Assembly: GCA_023412195.1 (NCBI GenBank)
Contig: JAEYNZ010000099.1
Span: 1-32,742, forward strand
DNA from: Bacteroidota bacterium
GTDB lineage: Bacteria; Bacteroidota; Bacteroidia; Bacteroidales; Prolixibacteraceae
Length of the DNA stretch: 32,742 nt
Reading direction: 5' to 3'
Shown piece after piece: positions 24,929 through 32,444 of the stretch (position 1 is its first letter; each line of letters starts with the position of its first letter). The translations under genes and the position numbers were made by a program. The notes beneath the pieces are model-generated. The model was given only the letters and a program-made list of their open reading frames with translations. It made no database searches and was not told the origin of the DNA.

Positions 24929-24981
24929 AGTATCATGTTTTAAGCTTATATTCTCAAATCCTGTTTTATTCATAATTATTT

Positions 24982-27042
24982 CTAAAGCTTGATTTCCACT
25001 GCATCACCATTATTTATTTGCCCATGCCAGACTGGTTTGCCTTCATCCGTAACCTGAAGTACCACTCCACCATCGTTCCTTGTCAGATGGAAATCCAGAT
25101 TCCTGTTTAAAATGCAGCATGACAAAAGTGACATCCCATTCCACTCCAGAGGTACCTGGGGTTTTATCCTGAACTTGTTTAAGCCTGTCGGCTCTATACC
25201 CATCATCCCTTCAGTGAATGCCCTGCAGTATAGGGCACTTTCAGCTGAAAGATGCCTCATGCCATATTCAGGATAAGCTTCTACAACATAAGGAACGCGC
25301 CTGCCTAAAAGACGTGTACGGGAATAAGGTATCAACTTTTTAAGAGCTTCATCGGCAGCGCCTGCTTTAAAAGCACCTCTGAATGCATATAATGTTCCCC
25401 TGTCCCAGAAAACCTCATCCCCAGGCTCTACAAGGACTCCCTGATCTGTCCAAAGAACATCAAATAGTGCTTTCAGTGTGCCTTCCTTCCGGTCATTAAT
25501 GTCCATTACAAGAGGAAGACAGATCCAGTGGCGGAAACCGGTATGACCTTCAAAATAACGGTATGTCTCAATACCTTCGACATTTGCACCAAAATGATCT
25601 TCAATAGCCTGTCTCAGTGCCCTTGCCTTTTTTGCATAATCTTTAATAAGTGATGGCTTTTTTCCCAGGATTTCTGCCACCCGCACCGCCTGGATAAGTC
25701 CACCATAATAGAGGGAAGAAGTGGAAAGGTTTGCATCGCCTGTAGGTATCCTGCCTTCCATTTCATCTGTATCAGACAACACCACACCATGCTCATTAAG
25801 CCTGCTGTTGCAATACCTGATGCTCCATTCAATCAGCGGCCAAAGTTCTGCTGCAATGTTCTTATCACCTGAAGCCAGTACAAACTGGGAAGTACCGTAA
25901 CATATCATGGCAGCATCGCCCCTGTCCTTTGAACAGCAGGGTAAATCGCCTTCCATCTCAAATGATGACTTAATGGGGCTGCCATCTTCAGGGATATTAT
26001 TCAGGAAATGAACGTATGCATTATAAGCTGCCTTGTTGCCCTTGCTATACCCAAGATAGGGAAAAAACGGCCCACTGTATTCTACCTGATCATTTGCCCA
26101 GATTCCTGCGTAATAATTTCCACCACCTGGCGAATGTACCAATCCCATTTTTGTATCAAATATACTCTCCGAAGCTCTAATTTTTGAAAAATAAAATAAA
26201 GTATTCAGAACCGGATCGGGAGTTTTCAAAACCAGTTTCGTTTTCAATTCCTCCAGAAAAGAGTTCCTTCCAGCTTCAGCAATCGCATGTGATTCTTTCA
26301 CTTCTCCCTCATCTTCCCTGGCTGCAGAAAAATAAATGCCATAAGAGTACTCTTCCTGAGGTGCCAGGTTCAGTTCATTATCCGCATCACAATAAATCTT
26401 CAGCGTATATTCACCATACATGCCCATCTCACTAATGGTCATTTCACTGTGACCGATGTGCAGATTTTTTGATTCTTCCGAAATATTCCTGATTTTCCAT
26501 TTCTCCACAAGAAGCCTTTCTGTGGTAGAAGGGAAAATGGTTCTTACGATATGTATTCCCTCCACCGGCCTATGGTAAAAATTCAGTTTCCCATTAATGA
26601 TAACTGAATCAAGCTGAGGATCCAAAACCATATTTTTATAAACAAGAGAAGGCAGATATGCATCATCAAATTTCTTCCTGAAATATGCCCTGTATTCCTG
26701 CCACTCGGGCTCCGAGGTACTGAGATACCGCCTGAGCTGTGGAAAAATAAGATCACGGGTAACCTCCACGTATTTCCCGCGGTTAACTGCATAGCTGATG
26801 ATGGATGAAATTTTTTCACCCGACATTTCTATGTCATCCGCATGTGGAAGCCTGGTGCTGCCAGTCAGATCCCATACAATGGCATCCTGCTCCCTGTTAA
26901 CTTTCCAATAAAGGTCATCCTCCTGGTTTCGGGAGTTTTCTTGTGCTTCTGCAGCAAAAATAAAAGCAACCAGGAAAACGGCCATTGCTGTAACATCTTT
27001 TATTTTCGGATAAGCCCCGCACATGGTTCTATCAGCTTTCAT
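24982..27042 (-). CDS. Secreted six-hairpin (alpha/alpha)6 glycosidase-like protein
   Basis: Large exported protein of 686 aa. A hydrophobic leader (MAVFLVAFIFAAEAQ, 20-34) follows a positively charged start, consistent with a Sec signal. The N-terminal ~270 residues look like a beta-sandwich super-domain, and the rest an (alpha/alpha)6 toroid as in GH15/37/63/78-type clans: IWANDQVEYSGPFFPYLGY (314-332), SDTDEMEGRIPTGDANLSTS (423-442), GFRHWICLPLV and a DEVFWDRGTLYAF segment. Candidate acids are D318 and the cluster around D424-D436, but I cannot assign catalytic residues. No known family signature matches exactly. It lies 23 bases after ribokinase and 53 before the ADP-ribosylglycohydrolase, so a ribose-containing glycan or glycoside is a plausible target. 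Confidence 0.72.
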   Translation of the reverse strand: MKADRTMCGAYPKIKDVTAMAVFLVAFIFAAEAQENSRNQEDDLYWKVNREQDAIVWDLTGSTRLPHADDIEMSGEKISSIISYAVNRGKYVEVTRDLIFPQLRRYLSTSEPEWQEYRAYFRKKFDDAYLPSLVYKNMVLDPQLDSVIINGKLNFYHRPVEGIHIVRTIFPSTTERLLVEKWKIRNISEESKNLHIGHSEMTISEMGMYGEYTLKIYCDADNELNLAPQEEYSYGIYFSAAREDEGEVKESHAIAEAGRNSFLEELKTKLVLKTPDPVLNTLFYFSKIRASESIFDTKMGLVHSPGGGNYYAGIWANDQVEYSGPFFPYLGYSKGNKAAYNAYVHFLNNIPEDGSPIKSSFEMEGDLPCCSKDRGDAAMICYGTSQFVLASGDKNIAAELWPLIEWSIRYCNSRLNEHGVVLSDTDEMEGRIPTGDANLSTSSLYYGGLIQAVRVAEILGKKPSLIKDYAKKARALRQAIEDHFGANVEGIETYRYFEGHTGFRHWICLPLVMDINDRKEGTLKALFDVLWTDQGVLVEPGDEVFWDRGTLYAFRGAFKAGAADEALKKLIPYSRTRLLGRRVPYVVEAYPEYGMRHLSAESALYCRAFTEGMMGIEPTGLNKFRIKPQVPLEWNGMSLLSCCILNRNLDFHLTRNDGGVVLQVTDEGKPVWHGQINNGDAVEIKL

Positions 27043-27065
27043 GAGTTACACTGTTGATTAATTGT

Positions 27066-27986
27066 TTACGCAATAAATGCATTCGTTTCATTTATATAAG
27101 GCGCAGAAGGTTGTGCTCCCAGGCGTGTAACAGATATGGCTGCTGCTTTCTGTGCAAAGTCAACTGCATCAGTCAATGCTTTTCCATCTGCCAGTGCTGA
27201 TGCCAGCGCTCCGTTAAATACATCGCCCGCAGCAGTGGTATCAACAGCCTGTACCCTGTATCCGGCGATCATTCCCTCATAATCAAAAGACTTTATGTAT
27301 ACCCCTTTGCTGCCGAGCGTAATGATTACGGTCTTAACCCCCCTGCTGTAAAGCTCATATGCCATATCCGGAATGTCTTCTTCCGTGAATTGTTTTCGTG
27401 AAGTCAGTATGGCTGCTTCAGTTTCATTGGGTGTAATAATGGTTACCTTACGCATTAATGCTGCAGAAATTTCTGCTCCCGGGGCAGGGTTCAGAATAAA
27501 GGGAATTCCTTGCGACCATGCTGCTTCTGCCACTGCCTCCACTGTTTCCATGGGTATTTCAAGCTGTGTAAGCACCAGTTTTGCATCTTTAAAGGCATCG
27601 GCAAACCGGCCAATGTCTTCCGGCAGCAAATAACTATTGGCACCCGGTGCAACCGAAATACTGTTTTCACCGTCGGCAGCTACATTGATCAGTGCAATGC
27701 CCGAATGCGTTCCCGGCTGAACCTTGATGCAGGAGGTATCAATTCCATCCAGTTTGTAATTCTCAATCGATTGTATGCCGAATGCATCATCCGAAACACA
27801 GGCGATAAAAGTAACATCTGATCCTGCACGGGCAGCCGCAACCGCCTGGTTGGCACCCTTACCTCCGGGGATCGTCAGAAAATCAGTGCCCATAATCGTC
27901 TCACCGGGCGCAGGAATATGGGGAACCTTTACCACCATATCGGTATTGGAACTTCCTGCTACTACAATTTTTGGCTTGATATCCAT
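27066..27986 (-). CDS. rbsK: Ribokinase (PfkB family)
   Basis: Cytoplasmic kinase converting D-ribose to ribose-5-phosphate for the pentose phosphate pathway. PfkB features are complete: IPGGKGANQAVAAARAG (39-55) is the N-terminal sugar-binding motif, NPAPGAEI and ITPNETEA (184-191) are ribokinase-typical, and DTTAAGDVFNGALA (249-262) carries catalytic base D255 and the anion hole. The tail SVTRLGAQPSAP is also ribokinase-like. Length (306 aa) is normal. The transporter stop TAG directly abuts this ATG, so translation of the two is coupled. This gene ties the cluster to ribose, although PfkB kinases in glycan loci sometimes use other pentoses, and apiose-like sugars are not excluded. Confidence 0.95.
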   Translation of the reverse strand: MDIKPKIVVAGSSNTDMVVKVPHIPAPGETIMGTDFLTIPGGKGANQAVAAARAGSDVTFIACVSDDAFGIQSIENYKLDGIDTSCIKVQPGTHSGIALINVAADGENSISVAPGANSYLLPEDIGRFADAFKDAKLVLTQLEIPMETVEAVAEAAWSQGIPFILNPAPGAEISAALMRKVTIITPNETEAAILTSRKQFTEEDIPDMAYELYSRGVKTVIITLGSKGVYIKSFDYEGMIAGYRVQAVDTTAAGDVFNGALASALADGKALTDAVDFAQKAAAISVTRLGAQPSAPYINETNAFIA

Positions 27987-28988
27987 CTAATAAAATCTTG
28001 AAATAATGATCAATCCCAGTCCGACTACAAAAAGCAAAAACATAGCCGTTAACAGTCCGGTCACGCCCTTTGCACCCTTAAATTCTTTCCATATAAATAC
28101 ACCCCACAGTGCTGCAATTAAGGTAGCTCCCTGGCCTAATCCGTATGAAATGGCAAAGCCTGCCTGCTCGGCAGCAATGATGTTCAGTGTCATCCCAAGG
28201 CTCCAGATTGCACCACCCAAAATTCCTATGAGATGAAGCTTCGTGTCTCCCTTGGTAAAATAATCGCGGTAAGTGACCTTTTCGCCCGTAAGTGGTTTGT
28301 ACATAAAAACACTGTTCCACACGAAATTGGAAATGAGCAGTCCGATGGCAAATATCACAGAAGCAGTATAAGGTGTAAGTTTTCCTTCCTCAGGATTTAC
28401 AAAATCAACTGCCATTGACCCGGCTACAAAACGGTAGAAAAATCCCATCAGAAATCCTGCCATCAGGGAAATCATAATTCCCTTTGCAGAAGTCAGTGAA
28501 GCTTTGCCTGCCAGCTTCCGGTAAGCTTTTGCATCGAGCACGATGGCTACAGTTACAAGAAGAACACCCGAAAAAAGCAATGCTGCATTGCCCACCGGTG
28601 CAGCCGCGTAATTTGTAAGGACACCAAGCACCAAAGCCAAACCTATACCAATGGGAAATGCTACCGCCATGCCAGCAATGTTGATGGCAGCCACCAGCAG
28701 AATGTTGGCAAGATTAAATATCACACCGCCAATAAAGGCCATCATTAGCGAACTTCCGTTGGCCTGTCCTAAATCGGCCAGAAAGCTTCTGCCTTCCGTT
28801 CCGGTACTTCCGGCAGTAAAGGCAAGAACCAGTGCCAGCAGCAAAACGCCGATGGCATAATCCCAGTAAAACAACTGGAAAGGCCAGTGCTTTTGTGCAA
28901 GCTTTTGGGTGTTTGCCCACGAACCCCAGCACAACATGGTGATAAAGGCAAGTAAAACTGCCCAGCCGTAAGAATGTATAACTATCAT
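27987..28988 (-). CDS. GRP-family (DMT-type) sugar transporter
   Basis: Inner-membrane sugar permease of 333 aa with about ten hydrophobic helices, belonging to the glucose/ribose porter (GRP) branch of the drug/metabolite transporter superfamily. The opening helix with CWGSWANTQKLAQKHWPFQLFYWDYAIG (from about 20) and the later GLGQGATLIAALWGVFIWKEFKG (near 300) are typical of this branch. It directly precedes and abuts ribokinase (TAGATG), so uptake and phosphorylation of the same pentose are linked. Import across the outer membrane must occur by another route, as no SusC/SusD genes are visible in this window. Confidence 0.88.
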   Translation of the reverse strand: MIVIHSYGWAVLLAFITMLCWGSWANTQKLAQKHWPFQLFYWDYAIGVLLLALVLAFTAGSTGTEGRSFLADLGQANGSSLMMAFIGGVIFNLANILLVAAINIAGMAVAFPIGIGLALVLGVLTNYAAAPVGNAALLFSGVLLVTVAIVLDAKAYRKLAGKASLTSAKGIMISLMAGFLMGFFYRFVAGSMAVDFVNPEEGKLTPYTASVIFAIGLLISNFVWNSVFMYKPLTGEKVTYRDYFTKGDTKLHLIGILGGAIWSLGMTLNIIAAEQAGFAISYGLGQGATLIAALWGVFIWKEFKGAKGVTGLLTAMFLLFVVGLGLIIISRFY

Positions 28989-29017
28989 AATATCACAGAT
29001 TTGGTTTTAATTACTGA

Positions 29018-30451
29018 TTATTTTAATGATTTATATTTTGCTTTCGGATCATCGAGCACCAATAACCAGTCGTTACCCCTTCCTGATGTGGGAGGCGTAA
29101 ACTTCTGACTGCCTGAACTTTTTATTCTTCCGGCTTTGGAGGCCTTACCGTTACGCGGATTATACCACCACGCCACAGCACCATTCTTCATATCTTTCAG
29201 ATCGACATGAAGTTCCTGCCCCACACCTGCATACACCAGCATGAATGAACCGTCGGATGCTGCGGCTGCCCTGATCACAAGACTATCGGTTGCACTGTTA
29301 TTCAGTATGGCCTGCTGTTTAGGTACCAGCAGATGAAATGGCCTTGCTTCAAAGATTTTCCTGACATAACGCATTGATTCCGCCCCCGGCCTGTCGAGGG
29401 CATCCTTCCAGTCGGTAAGAGCTGGAATGGCCAGGCTACCCCCCTTTTCAAACATCTGCCATACAGCGTTGTTGCCATAGGTGTAACCGCAGGCGCCAGT
29501 AAGAAAATTCCAGTACGCATGAACCCGTACATCATGGTCATCGAAATAGCCCTTTTCAAAATGCTCCTTTTTTACGATGATCCTGTCATTATCCAGGACA
29601 TCATCAGGCACCCCGAGAGGCTTCGAAGAGTCCATAAATGTCCAAAATTCACGGGGAATATCTTCATATGCCGGCTCTGCTTCAATAAAAGGCTTTCGTG
29701 GCTCCACTTTCTGCAGGACTTCAGCAAAACGGTATACGTCGTTGTATTTCTTTGAATGCCCGCTCTGATACATATTAAAATCGAGCCAGTCTTCATGATG
29801 CAGTTTTTCATGGGAAGAATTATATCCCCTGGGATGGTATGAAATCAGGTGATTGCCCCCATCACCCGCCTTAAGTCCACGGGCCATGGAACGCCATACA
29901 AGCTTTTCCTTTTCATCTGCCACATCACGGTCGCCGCCCAGTATCCACACAATAGGTTTCTCCCTGTAGCGCCGGCCAAGAAACTCCCCGAATGCGTATG
30001 CATTTTGCTCATTGAATATAACAGGGCCACCACCATGAGCTGGCGTAACCTTATCGCCCCAGGTTGGAAGCATGCCCACAACCAGGCCCAGCTTTTCAGC
30101 TTCACCCACAATAAAATCAACATGCTCAAAATATTTTTCATTGGGCCGGGCCGGGTCATTGTCAAACAAGGGTGTATGCCCGTAGGCATTAGGCTTCTTC
30201 AGTCCATCCAGTTCGGCAATGATTACTGCCTGGATAACAGAAAAACCCTTCTCAGCACGGTTTCGCAAATACATCTGAGCTTCCTCCCTGTTGAGCTTGT
30301 GAAACAGTTCCCAGGCTGTATCGCCTATCCATAAAAATGGCCTGCCTTCTGCTGACTCCAGGTACCTGTTGTTAGTGCTTACCCGCAGCACCTGACTGTG
30401 TGACAGCAGTGGAAATAAAAAAATGAGAAATAAACTGATCTGTCGGAACAT
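29018..30451 (-). CDS. Secreted GH140 (apiosidase-like, DUF4038) glycoside hydrolase
   Basis: Exported glycosidase of 477 aa with the DUF4038/'apiosidase-like' barrel that defines GH140; the characterised member is a Bacteroides endo-apiosidase acting on rhamnogalacturonan-II. A Sec signal peptide ends near LLSHSQ (15-20). LWIGDTAWELFHKL (40-53) is the family hallmark. The likely catalytic pair is D174 in WILGGDRD and the Glu of FIEAEPAYE (E257 or E259; E259 fits better). A C-terminal beta domain follows (about 385-477). It is the first structural gene after lacI. Apiofuranose and ribofuranose are similar five-ring sugars, so with ribokinase and nucleosidases nearby a ribofuranoside substrate is a serious alternative; this is inference. 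Confidence 0.85.
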   Translation of the reverse strand: MFRQISLFLIFLFPLLSHSQVLRVSTNNRYLESAEGRPFLWIGDTAWELFHKLNREEAQMYLRNRAEKGFSVIQAVIIAELDGLKKPNAYGHTPLFDNDPARPNEKYFEHVDFIVGEAEKLGLVVGMLPTWGDKVTPAHGGGPVIFNEQNAYAFGEFLGRRYREKPIVWILGGDRDVADEKEKLVWRSMARGLKAGDGGNHLISYHPRGYNSSHEKLHHEDWLDFNMYQSGHSKKYNDVYRFAEVLQKVEPRKPFIEAEPAYEDIPREFWTFMDSSKPLGVPDDVLDNDRIIVKKEHFEKGYFDDHDVRVHAYWNFLTGACGYTYGNNAVWQMFEKGGSLAIPALTDWKDALDRPGAESMRYVRKIFEARPFHLLVPKQQAILNNSATDSLVIRAAAASDGSFMLVYAGVGQELHVDLKDMKNGAVAWWYNPRNGKASKAGRIKSSGSQKFTPPTSGRGNDWLLVLDDPKAKYKSLK

Positions 30452-30461
30452 AGGTATTGAT

Positions 30462-31484
30462 TTAAAGTTTTTTTACTGATTCACGTTTGATAAGCCTGGG
30501 TAGTAACTTGATTCCAGCTGAACTTTCAGGATTCCCTTCAACAATGCTTTTTAGCAGGATGTCAAGTGCCAGTTTGCCTATTTCCTCACGGGGCTGCTCC
30601 ACTGTGGTCATCGGACAGGCAAGAAAAGCTGAATAGGGCTGTTCATCAAACGATACAACCGACATATCAACAGGAACCTTCAGGCCTTCCTCCTTCAGGG
30701 CGCGCAAAACACCCAGCGAGATTAAATTGCTGAGTGCAAAAACCGCAGTCGGCCTGTTAGCCATCGACAGCAGTTTTTTCGTCTGAAGGTAACCGTTCAT
30801 TTCACCAAAATCATCGCCCACGATAAGCTTTTCATTAATCCGGATTCCGTCTATGAGTAATGCGTCGCGGTAGCCCTTCACCCGGTCGGTGTTGGTCGAA
30901 ATACCCCGAATCCCCTGGATACAGGCTATAAGTTTATGGTTCATATCCACCAGGTGCTTCACCGCAATCAGTGCCCCAACATAATTATCGGTGGTAACAT
31001 ACGGGAGGGAAGTCTTCTGCAGGTACCGGTCAATCACAACCACAGGTATACCCTGCTGCTGCAGTTCCACAACATGCTCATTACTTTTCCCTGTAGGAGC
31101 GATGATAATGCCGTCGACTTTCCTTCCTGCCAGCAGGTACAGCAATTCAGTTTCGGTATCCACATCATCGAGACTGTCGCAAAGTATTATGGAATACCCC
31201 CGCTGATGTGCCTCCACCCCGATGGTTTTTGCAATGGAACCAAAATATGGGTTGGCAATATCAGGGATGATCAGACCGATGGTTTCGGTTCGTTCAAGCT
31301 TCAGTCCGCGTGCTATCCGGTTTGGATAATAATGAAACTTCCGGGCAGCTTCAACCACTTTTTTTGTTGTGGATTCACTGATACGGAATTTCTCCGATTT
31401 CCCGTTCAGCACACGCGAAACCGTTGTGGGAGATAATTGAAGCTGTTGGGCAAGCTCCTTGATATTATTTACCTTCCTGTTCAT
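30462..31484 (-). CDS. LacI-family transcriptional regulator
   Basis: Ligand-responsive repressor of 340 aa, probably controlling the whole downstream cluster. The frame also runs upstream from a TTG, but the ATG at 31484 gives the usual start: NNIKELAQQLQLSPTTVSRV (about 6-25) is the LacI helix-turn-helix. It is followed by the hinge region (YYPNRIARGLKLERTETIGLI) and a periplasmic-binding-like core (SVVSFDE, TTVEQPREEIG). A 16-bp LacI-type palindrome lies 37 bases upstream of this ATG, so autoregulation is expected. The effector should be ribose, a riboside or another pentose from the pathway. The GH140 gene follows after 10 bases. Confidence 0.95.
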   Translation of the reverse strand: MNRKVNNIKELAQQLQLSPTTVSRVLNGKSEKFRISESTTKKVVEAARKFHYYPNRIARGLKLERTETIGLIIPDIANPYFGSIAKTIGVEAHQRGYSIILCDSLDDVDTETELLYLLAGRKVDGIIIAPTGKSNEHVVELQQQGIPVVVIDRYLQKTSLPYVTTDNYVGALIAVKHLVDMNHKLIACIQGIRGISTNTDRVKGYRDALLIDGIRINEKLIVGDDFGEMNGYLQTKKLLSMANRPTAVFALSNLISLGVLRALKEEGLKVPVDMSVVSFDEQPYSAFLACPMTTVEQPREEIGKLALDILLKSIVEGNPESSAGIKLLPRLIKRESVKKL

Positions 31485-31520
31485 AAGCTGATATACAAAA
31501 CTGCACAATTTTTTACATAG

Positions 31521-31536
31521 GCGCAAACGTTTGTGC
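31521..31536. promoter_or_regulatory. LacI-type operator upstream of the regulator
   Basis: GCGCAAACGTTTGTGC, an almost perfect 16-bp palindrome with the central CG and the CAAACGTTTG core typical of LacI-family sites. It sits 37-52 bases upstream of the lacI ATG and is the only such site I found in the window. A weak -7-like TATATTTA lies further upstream at 31560-31567 (minus strand), which would put the operator just downstream of the transcription start, a normal position for repression. Confidence 0.8.
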
Positions 31537-31649
31537 AGAAAGAAATCAACAGTTTTAATTAAATATACAGATATCCAATATAAAGTAAGATGATTATTAG
31601 TTATTTACAAGTAAAATACCAGACAAAAGATAGCTATTTACTATATTTG

Positions 31650-31693
31650 AACTAGCTTTATACTAGCTCTGTACTAGCTTTGTACTAGCTTTG
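31650..31693 (+). repeat. Four 11-bp direct repeats carrying -7-like elements
   Basis: Four consecutive 11-bp units: AACTAGCTTTA, TACTAGCTCTG, TACTAGCTTTG and TACTAGCTTTG. The last two contain TAGCTTTG, an exact match to the Bacteroidetes -7 consensus TAnnTTTG, and a further match, TATATTTG, lies immediately before the array (31642-31649). The array ends 78 bases before the DUF6266 start. I did not see a TTTG at the proper -33 distance. Confidence 0.75.
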
Positions 31694-31771
31694 GTCAGGG
31701 TGTATCAGCTGTATTAAATGAAGCACCATCATATCATTGGATGAATTAACTAACTTAAAAATGAATTGGTT

Positions 31772-32443
31772 ATGGGAAAAATAGCAAATGGGGCGCATAG
31801 CGGCCCATCAGGAAAAATAGGGAACCTTGTTGGAAGTTCGTGGAGGGGCATCAGTTACTTAAAATCAAGGCCTGTGCAGTACAGGGATGCAAAAACTGTT
31901 GTGCAGCAGACAACCAGGATGAAAATGAAGCTGACAATCGAATTTCTAAAGGCATGCATCCCGGTAATCAGGGTCGGATTCCTGGGGTACAGCACACCAA
32001 CCCAGGCAGCTTTCCATGTGGCTACTTCGTACAACTACCACCATGGGATCAAAGGAACATTTCCGGATCTGGAGATTGATTACAGCCAGATTATGGTGTC
32101 ACGGGGAGATCTCCCGGCGGCAGAACAGGCAAAGTGTGAACCGGCAGGAGAAAGAAAAATTAAATTTTTATGGATGGCTACCTCAGAAAAAACCGGAGCC
32201 CGGCATGATGATACGGCCATTCTGCTGGCTTATAATCCTTCAAAGAAATATGCCGCATACAGCCTGCAGGGAAGTATCAGGGCCGATGGAGAAACCATCT
32301 TAACAGTTCCACCGGGTTTTGCAGGTGATGAAGTACATTGCTACCTGTGTTTTGCCAATCTGCCAAAACTGGCACAGGAACCGCTGGCAGAATATGTTTC
32401 TGATTCGGTATACCTGGGAATTGCAATTGTGCCAAACACATAA
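31772..32443 (+). CDS. DUF6266 family protein
   Basis: Protein of 223 aa with the clear DUF6266 N-terminus: MGKIANGAHSGPSGKIGNLV followed by GSSWRGISYLKSRP (about 21-36). The family is confined mainly to Bacteroidetes and has no known function. I chose the ATG at 31772, because the longer frame opens with TTG. No signal peptide or transmembrane helix is evident. The second half (WMATSEKTGARHDDTAILLAYNP ... LCFANL) resembles a beta-rich fold. It is preceded by the 11-bp array, and its stop lies one base from the stop of the convergent RAYT gene. Confidence 0.82.
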   Translation: MGKIANGAHSGPSGKIGNLVGSSWRGISYLKSRPVQYRDAKTVVQQTTRMKMKLTIEFLKACIPVIRVGFLGYSTPTQAAFHVATSYNYHHGIKGTFPDLEIDYSQIMVSRGDLPAAEQAKCEPAGERKIKFLWMATSEKTGARHDDTAILLAYNPSKKYAAYSLQGSIRADGETILTVPPGFAGDEVHCYLCFANLPKLAQEPLAEYVSDSVYLGIAIVPNT

Positions 32444-32444
32444 T

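Noticed and set aside
31560..31567. TATATTTA as the lacI promoter -7 element
   Set aside because: It misses the last base of TAnnTTTG and I found no TTTG at the right distance; mentioned only as context for the operator.
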